A stretch of 38,425 nt of DNA from Candidatus Bipolaricaulota bacterium (GTDB lineage Bacteria; Bipolaricaulota; Bipolaricaulia; UBA7950; UBA9294): NCBI GenBank assembly GCA_027007005.1, contig JALTFO010000300.1, forward strand, positions 1-38,425, in the 5' to 3' direction. This document shows positions 34,363 through 38,425 of the stretch, piece after piece. Made by a program: the position numbers and the translations under genes. Numbering within the stretch: position 1 is the first letter of the stretch; each line of letters starts with the position of its first letter. A model generated the notes under the pieces. The model was not told the DNA's origin, ran no database searches, and saw nothing but the letters and a program-made list of their open reading frames with translations.

Positions 34363-35199
34363 ATGATGATCTTACATCGTAGGCCGGTTGTGGCTGGCAT
34401 GTTCTATCCGGGAAGCGCGGACAGTCTGTCGCGAGAATTGATACACCTGTGCGGGAAACCGCGCACCACAGGAATGCTTGACTCATCGATGGGCTTGATC
34501 GCTCCGCATGCGGGATATGTCTACTCAGGGAAAGTGGCCGGCCAGGGATACGCTCAGGTCGCTGATCGCGGCAGGCCGGAGTGGGCAATTATCCTTGGAT
34601 CGAATCATACCGGGATGGGCTTCCCCATATCGATCGTGACGGATGGAGAGTGGGAGACCCCGCTCGGCACTTCCAAGATCGCGACGGAGATCGCTCAGAA
34701 GCTAGTTGTAGATGGTACGAGAGTCGCTCCGGAAGCATTCTCGCGCGAACACTCGATCGAGGTGCAGCTTCCTTTCTTGCAGCATCTGTTTGGATTAGAT
34801 GTTCCGTTTGTGCCAATCTGCGTGATGTTACCACCGCTTACCGACCTTATCGCTCTTGGTGAGTCGATTGCTGCTGTTGCCAAGGGAAAGCCCGGTGTCG
34901 TTATTGTCAGCAGCGACTTCACCCATTACCAACCAGACGAAGTCGCCCGTCAAATTGACCTTGAAGCGATCGATCGGATTCTTGCTCTAGATGTTGAGGG
35001 GTTCTACCGCATGTTGATCGCAGAGAGGCTAACCATCTGTGGTGGGGGCGCCATCGCTGCGGTGATGAGCTGTGCACGCACTCTTGATTGGAAGGCACGC
35101 CTCATTTCGTACGCTACCTCGGGCGATGTAACAGGGGATCGATCTGCGGTCGTCGGGTATGCTGCCATTTCGTTTATTGGAGGAAAGGATGATAAGTAG
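34363..35199 (+). CDS. MEMO1 family protein (AmmeMemoRadiSam system protein B-like)
   Basis: 278 residues. RPVVAGMFYPGSADSL at the N-terminus and LIAPHAGYVYSG, ILGSNHTGMG, EHSIEVQLPFLQ, VSSDFTHY and CGGGAIAAVM are the family's conserved blocks; the fold is that of class III extradiol dioxygenases, and the conserved His and Cys residues are kept. In many prokaryotes it is encoded with an AMMECR1-domain protein and a radical SAM protein; neither is next to it here. Function is unsettled (iron or copper binding is reported for human MEMO1). ATG 34363 was preferred to GTG/TTG codons upstream because they lie inside the promoter. yicC overlaps its end by 11 bases. Confidence 0.92.
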   Translation: MMILHRRPVVAGMFYPGSADSLSRELIHLCGKPRTTGMLDSSMGLIAPHAGYVYSGKVAGQGYAQVADRGRPEWAIILGSNHTGMGFPISIVTDGEWETPLGTSKIATEIAQKLVVDGTRVAPEAFSREHSIEVQLPFLQHLFGLDVPFVPICVMLPPLTDLIALGESIAAVAKGKPGVVIVSSDFTHYQPDEVARQIDLEAIDRILALDVEGFYRMLIAERLTICGGGAIAAVMSCARTLDWKARLISYATSGDVTGDRSAVVGYAAISFIGGKDDK

Positions 35200-36052
35200 T
35201 ATGACCGGTTTTGGCATGGGAATGGCAGCGGGGTCTGGTTGGCGTGCAGAGGTGACCCTGCGCACACTGAACAACCGTTTCCTCTCTGTGCGCGTGCGTG
35301 CGCTGCATGATCGCCCGCAGGTTCAGGCACAGGTGGAGGAAGCCACAAAGCGTGCCTTCAAACGCGGAGAAGTGGGAGTGTCGGTTTCGCTTGAACGTGA
35401 CGCGATAGCAGGAGAAGATCAGATCTTCTCGGAAGAGACGGTCGAGCATTATCTGACGGGACTGCGGCACGTTGTGGAGCAGTTCTCGCTTCCCGAACAA
35501 CCAACTCTCTCCGATCTGATCGCCATCGGTGCGTTGCAGCAGGCAAGCGGAGAGGATGATGACCCCGCACCGATCATCGATATGGCATTGCAGAAAGCGA
35601 TCGCAGCAACGAAGGAAGCACGCATACACGAAGGCGAACATCTCGCTGGTGAGATCGAAAGGATCTTGGATGGGATATCGTCGCTTGTCGCACAGGTTGA
35701 AGAGCGGCTACCGGAGGTGCAGCGTGAGCTTCGTCTGCGCATGAAAGAGAAGATTGCATCCCTCAGTGTAGAGGTCGATCCGACGCGCATGGAGATGGAG
35801 ATCGCCCTCGTGGTAGAGCGTTACGATGTGCAGGAGGAGATCGCGCGTCTGCAGGGGCACGTTAATCGTGCAAGATCGCTCCTCACGTCGAATGAACCAG
35901 TTGGAAAGGAGCTTGACTTCCTCAGCCAGGAGATGCTGCGCGAGGTAAACACGCTCGGCTCGAAGTCGCGCGATTTAGCGATAAACGGTCTGGTGATCGA
36001 CATGAAGCTTGCCGTCAATGCGTTCAAGGAGCAGGTACAGAATGTCGAGTGA
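35189..36052 (+). CDS. yicC: YicC family endoribonuclease
   Basis: 287 residues. It begins with the diagnostic ISSMTGFGMG and keeps LRTLNNRFLSVRVR, FKRGEVGVSVSLER, and the C-terminal block PVGKELDFLSQEMLREVNTLGSKS followed by IDMKLAVNAFKEQVQN. Members are endoribonucleases affecting small-RNA turnover in E. coli. GGAGGAAAGG precedes ATG 35189 inside the end of the MEMO1 gene. The order yicC-gmk is widely conserved and holds here, with an 11-base overlap to gmk. Confidence 0.93.
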   Translation: MISSMTGFGMGMAAGSGWRAEVTLRTLNNRFLSVRVRALHDRPQVQAQVEEATKRAFKRGEVGVSVSLERDAIAGEDQIFSEETVEHYLTGLRHVVEQFSLPEQPTLSDLIAIGALQQASGEDDDPAPIIDMALQKAIAATKEARIHEGEHLAGEIERILDGISSLVAQVEERLPEVQRELRLRMKEKIASLSVEVDPTRMEMEIALVVERYDVQEEIARLQGHVNRARSLLTSNEPVGKELDFLSQEMLREVNTLGSKSRDLAINGLVIDMKLAVNAFKEQVQNVE

Positions 36053-36668
36053 GTCGATCGTCGAGCGTCGACGAGGGGTGGGTGGCGGTCTGGCGTTTGT
36101 CGTCTGCGGACCATCCGGTGCGGGAAAGAACTCGGTAATTGAGCGGGTGATGCAGGTTCTTCCCGGGCTCTCTTATTCGGTATCGTTTACAACCCGTCCA
36201 CGTCGAAGCGATGAGGTTGATGGCCGCGACTACCACTTCATAACAGGCCAGCAGTTCACGGACCTAGTGGAGAACGATGAGGTAGTCGAGCACGTCACGT
36301 ATCTTGGACATGAGTATGGAACTTCACGTGCGCAGATCAATAAAGTATTTACTGAGGGGAAGGACGTTATCCTGAACATAGATGTCAACGGGGCGAAGAA
36401 ACTGATGGATCGTGGGCTGAACGATTTCTCCATCGTTTATGTCTTCCTTACGCCATCATCGCTTGAGATCCTTGGTACGCGCCTGCGTGAGCGAGGGACG
36501 GAGACTGAGAAGCAGATGCAAGCACGCCTTGGGGTCGCGGCCGAGGAAATGAAGTCGATGCCCCTCTTTGAGTATCTTGTCATAAACGACGATCTCGATA
36601 CTGCAGTAGATGAGCTGCGTGCGATTGTTGTTGCCGAGCGCTGTAGGCTTATCCCATCGCATGACTAA
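36042..36668 (+). CDS. gmk: Guanylate kinase
   Basis: 208 residues; GMP + ATP to GDP + ADP. P-loop VVCGPSGAGKNSVIERV near residue 25: the residue after the lysine is Asn, with Ser next, where most homologues have KST, KSS or KGT. GMP-binding residues are in SVSFTTRPRRSDEVDGRDYHFIT, and HVTYLGHEYGTSRA, VILNIDVNGAKKL and FLTPSSLEILGTRLRERGTE are typical. ATG 36042 has AAGGAG nine bases before it. Overlaps yicC by 11 bases and acpS by 8 bases. Confidence 0.95.
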   Translation: MSSESIVERRRGVGGGLAFVVCGPSGAGKNSVIERVMQVLPGLSYSVSFTTRPRRSDEVDGRDYHFITGQQFTDLVENDEVVEHVTYLGHEYGTSRAQINKVFTEGKDVILNIDVNGAKKLMDRGLNDFSIVYVFLTPSSLEILGTRLRERGTETEKQMQARLGVAAEEMKSMPLFEYLVINDDLDTAVDELRAIVVAERCRLIPSHD

Positions 36669-37005
36669 AGTTGGAATTGATATCGTTGATGTAGAGCGGA
36701 TAAAGCGGTTGCACGAGCAATACGGTGATAGTTTTCTCAAGCGTATATTCACTGCTAATGAAATTGAGTATGCATTAAGGGCGCGCGGCAATAGAAGATA
36801 TGAACACCTTGCAGCGCGGTTTGCTGCCAAGGAGGCGGTGATCAAGGCGCTCGGACGCGCCATACCGTTTCGTTCGATCGAGGTGAAGAATTCGTCGTCT
36901 GGTAAGCCGGTCGTTACATGTAAGCTTGCCGGTGGAAAGATTGAGGCCAGCCTGTCCCACACGGACAGACTGGCCATCGCTTATGTGCTGATCGAAGACG
37001 AGTAA
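36661..37005 (+). CDS. acpS: Holo-[acyl-carrier-protein] synthase
   Basis: 114 residues; transfers 4'-phosphopantetheine from CoA to ACP serine. The first residues VGIDIVDVERIKRL contain the Mg-binding aspartate, and RFAAKEAVIKALG carries the catalytic glutamate/lysine motif; SLSHTDRLAIAYVL is the usual C-terminal strand. ATG 36661 overlaps the gmk stop, with a weak ribosome binding site. Its stop is directly followed by the last base of the convergent HU gene, with no intergenic space. Confidence 0.94.
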   Translation: MTKVGIDIVDVERIKRLHEQYGDSFLKRIFTANEIEYALRARGNRRYEHLAARFAAKEAVIKALGRAIPFRSIEVKNSSSGKPVVTCKLAGGKIEASLSHTDRLAIAYVLIEDE

Positions 37006-37320
37006 TTACTTACGCGTAACGCCGCCTTTTGCCGTTACCTTAAGGTTCTTCTCCACAATGCGCTTGAGCTCCTTACCGGGCTTGAACAGCGGCACTACCT
37101 TGGCAGCGACCTGGATCGGCTTCTTCGTTTGCGGGTTGATGCGGCTGCTTGCGCGGCGCGCTCGCACGCCAAACTTGCCGAACCCTACAAGCTTGACCTC
37201 TTCTCCGTGCAACAGAGAGTCCGAAATAAGGCCGAGCACCGAGTCGAGAAGCTGGCGCGCCTCTTTCTTTGTCAAGTTGGCTGAATCGGACAAGCGATCG
37301 ATGAATTCGCCTTTGTTCAT
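37006..37320 (-). CDS. HU/IHF-family nucleoid DNA-binding protein
   Basis: 104 residues, slightly longer than HU (about 90) through a basic C-terminal tail (KVTAKGGVTRK). The helical dimer part (FIDRLSDSANLTKKEARQLLDSVLGLISDSLL) is followed by VKLVGFGKFGVRARRASSRINPQTKKPIQV, with the conserved RxNPQT and proline that kink DNA, and the F-P-G-K-L-type end VPLFKPGKELKRIV. GAGGAGG upstream supports ATG 37320. It lies 24 bases after rpsA on the same strand, so it is probably co-transcribed with it. Confidence 0.94.
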   Translation of the reverse strand: MNKGEFIDRLSDSANLTKKEARQLLDSVLGLISDSLLHGEEVKLVGFGKFGVRARRASSRINPQTKKPIQVAAKVVPLFKPGKELKRIVEKNLKVTAKGGVTRK

Positions 37321-37344
37321 TATGTAATCCTCCTCGAAGTTTGT

Positions 37345-38425
37345 CTATTCCTTTGTGGTTTCGTCGTCGTCAAGATTGGCGTTACTCAGCAGGTCACGCA
37401 TACTCAGGCTCTCGTGGCCGCCACCATCAAGGAACGCGCTATCTATTCGCTCCTTAGGACGCTTTCTCGATCGCGGCTTGCGTGGCTCACGGGCAACGGG
37501 GACCTCCGGCGGACCGAACAGGTTGCGCATGGTCAGCCGCACCTGTTTCTTATCTTCGTTGATCCCAATGATCTTTGCCTGCACCTTGTCTCCCACGGAG
37601 AGGACATCTTTCGGGGTGGCGATTCGTTGATCACTAATCTCTGAGACGTGAATCAAGCCATCCACGTCATCGGTGATCTTCATGAACGCGCCGAAATCCT
37701 TGATCTCGGTGATTTCGCCCTCGATTATCTGATCGAGCGAGTAGCCCTCGACGAACTTGCGCCACGGGTTGGCTTTCAGCTCGCGGATGCTCAGGCTGAT
37801 GCGGCGTTCCTGTGGATCGACACTCAGTACCTTTACCTCCACGGTTTGGCCTTGCTTGAGGACATCACGTGGATGTGCGACGTGTCCCCAATCGAGCTCG
37901 GAGACGTGAACAAGGCCCTCAACGCCATCTTCCAGCTTGACGAAGGCGCCGAAGTCGGTGATCTTAGTGACCGTACCGACAACGCGTTGGCCGACGGGGT
38001 ACTTCGCCTCTCCGTCTTCCCACGGATCACGCTGAGTCCGACGCAGCGACAGGCTGATCCGGTGCGTCTCTTCATCACAGCTGAGAACAACAACCTCGAT
38101 CTCGTCACCTTCATGCACTACTTCCTTTGGGTTCTCGGGATAGCCCCAGGAGAGCTCGGATATGTGCACTAGCCCTTCGATGTCTTGTTCGAGCTCAACG
38201 AATGCACCGAAATCGGTGACGCTGACGACAGTCCCCTTAACCTTGGTCCCTGCGGGATAGCGTTCGGTGATTCCCTCCCATGGGTTAGGGCGAAGGCGCT
38301 TGATCGACAACGAAACCTTTCCCTTCTCTTTGTCAAAGTCGATGACCTTCACCGTTACCTTGTCCTTGGGTTTGTACTGACTGGGCGGAACGGGAAGATC
38401 CTTCCACGCGATCTCCGAGCGGACG
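37345..38425 (-). CDS. rpsA: 30S ribosomal protein S1, 5' end cut by window
   Basis: C-terminal 359 codons of an S1-repeat protein; the frame continues past an internal in-frame GTG at 38352 to the window edge, with SEIAWKDLPVPPSQYKPKDK upstream. The tail of one S1 domain (KVSLSIKRLRPNPWEGI) is followed by three complete ones, each with the GxVxxxxDFGAFVxLexxxxGLVHxSEL pattern and ending in RISLSIR..NPW. A basic C-terminal segment (PRKPRSRKRPKER) and an acidic tail finish the protein. S1 binds mRNA leaders in initiation; the presence of weak Shine-Dalgarno genes nearby fits its use. The upstream part is outside the window. Confidence 0.94.
   Translation of the reverse strand, partial: VRSEIAWKDLPVPPSQYKPKDKVTVKVIDFDKEKGKVSLSIKRLRPNPWEGITERYPAGTKVKGTVVSVTDFGAFVELEQDIEGLVHISELSWGYPENPKEVVHEGDEIEVVVLSCDEETHRISLSLRRTQRDPWEDGEAKYPVGQRVVGTVTKITDFGAFVKLEDGVEGLVHVSELDWGHVAHPRDVLKQGQTVEVKVLSVDPQERRISLSIRELKANPWRKFVEGYSLDQIIEGEITEIKDFGAFMKITDDVDGLIHVSEISDQRIATPKDVLSVGDKVQAKIIGINEDKKQVRLTMRNLFGPPEVPVAREPRKPRSRKRPKERIDSAFLDGGGHESLSMRDLLSNANLDDDETTKE

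Overview
This window reads as a compact chromosome segment from an anaerobic, deep-branching bacterium. Gaps are short, many genes overlap by 4 to 17 bases, and bacterial RNA polymerase promoters of the TTGACA/TATAAT type are recognisable. A tungsten-type aldehyde ferredoxin oxidoreductase family enzyme, a split glycine dehydrogenase (GcvPA/GcvPB), a bacterial-type glutaminyl-tRNA synthetase and a small beta-barrel-like exported protein (suggesting an outer membrane) fit an uncultivated lineage such as Bipolaricaulota/Acetothermia. That placement is inference and no 16S rRNA gene is present. Apart from repeats there is no phage, transposase or CRISPR array.

Layout. 1-3583 (minus): a promoter drives a short-chain dehydrogenase followed by gcvPA and gcvPB (glycine cleavage P-protein); gcvPB runs off the left edge. 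3751-9403 (plus): xseA-xseB (exonuclease VII), then a thioredoxin-reductase-like flavoprotein with its own promoter and two overlapping paralogous acyl-CoA synthetases. 9404-9637 is a repeat-rich gap. 9638-13218: acylphosphatase, a small ribbon-helix-helix protein, and the minus-strand operon prfB (with a programmed +1 frameshift), a CYTH protein and rarA. 13401-18115 (plus): a DUF4342 protein, a stand-alone AOR-family enzyme with terminator, and gyrB. 18185-20717: a small outer-membrane-like protein, a membrane-anchored FAM173-like methyltransferase and a MurE-like ligase whose start lies inside an inverted repeat. 20997-24310: two cysteine-rich DUF3795 proteins coupled to a flavin split-barrel protein, then an MFS transporter coupled to an AlaX-like tRNA editing protein. 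24321-28404 (minus): glnS, a 63-codon remnant resembling the YggS C-terminus, an Mrp Fe-S carrier ATPase, a phosphodiesterase and an MBL-fold protein. 28594-32763: a 1389-residue secreted protein with a duplicated N-terminal module and eleven 81-residue PKD/SprB-like repeats. 32896-34276 (minus): an exported phytase-esterase-like protein and a tRNA-Gln. 34363-37005 (plus): a MEMO1-family protein, yicC, gmk and acpS. 37006-38425 (minus): HU and rpsA (5' truncated).

Functional themes are one-carbon/glycine metabolism, ferredoxin- or thiol-linked redox chemistry, acyl-CoA activation, core information processing and a large cysteine-rich surface protein. The most unusual observations are a C33 anticodon loop in tRNA-Gln, a thioredoxin-reductase-like protein without the NADPH motif, probable leaderless promoters, a repeat that supplies a gene's translation start, the DUF3795/flavin-barrel operon and the homogenised repeat protein.
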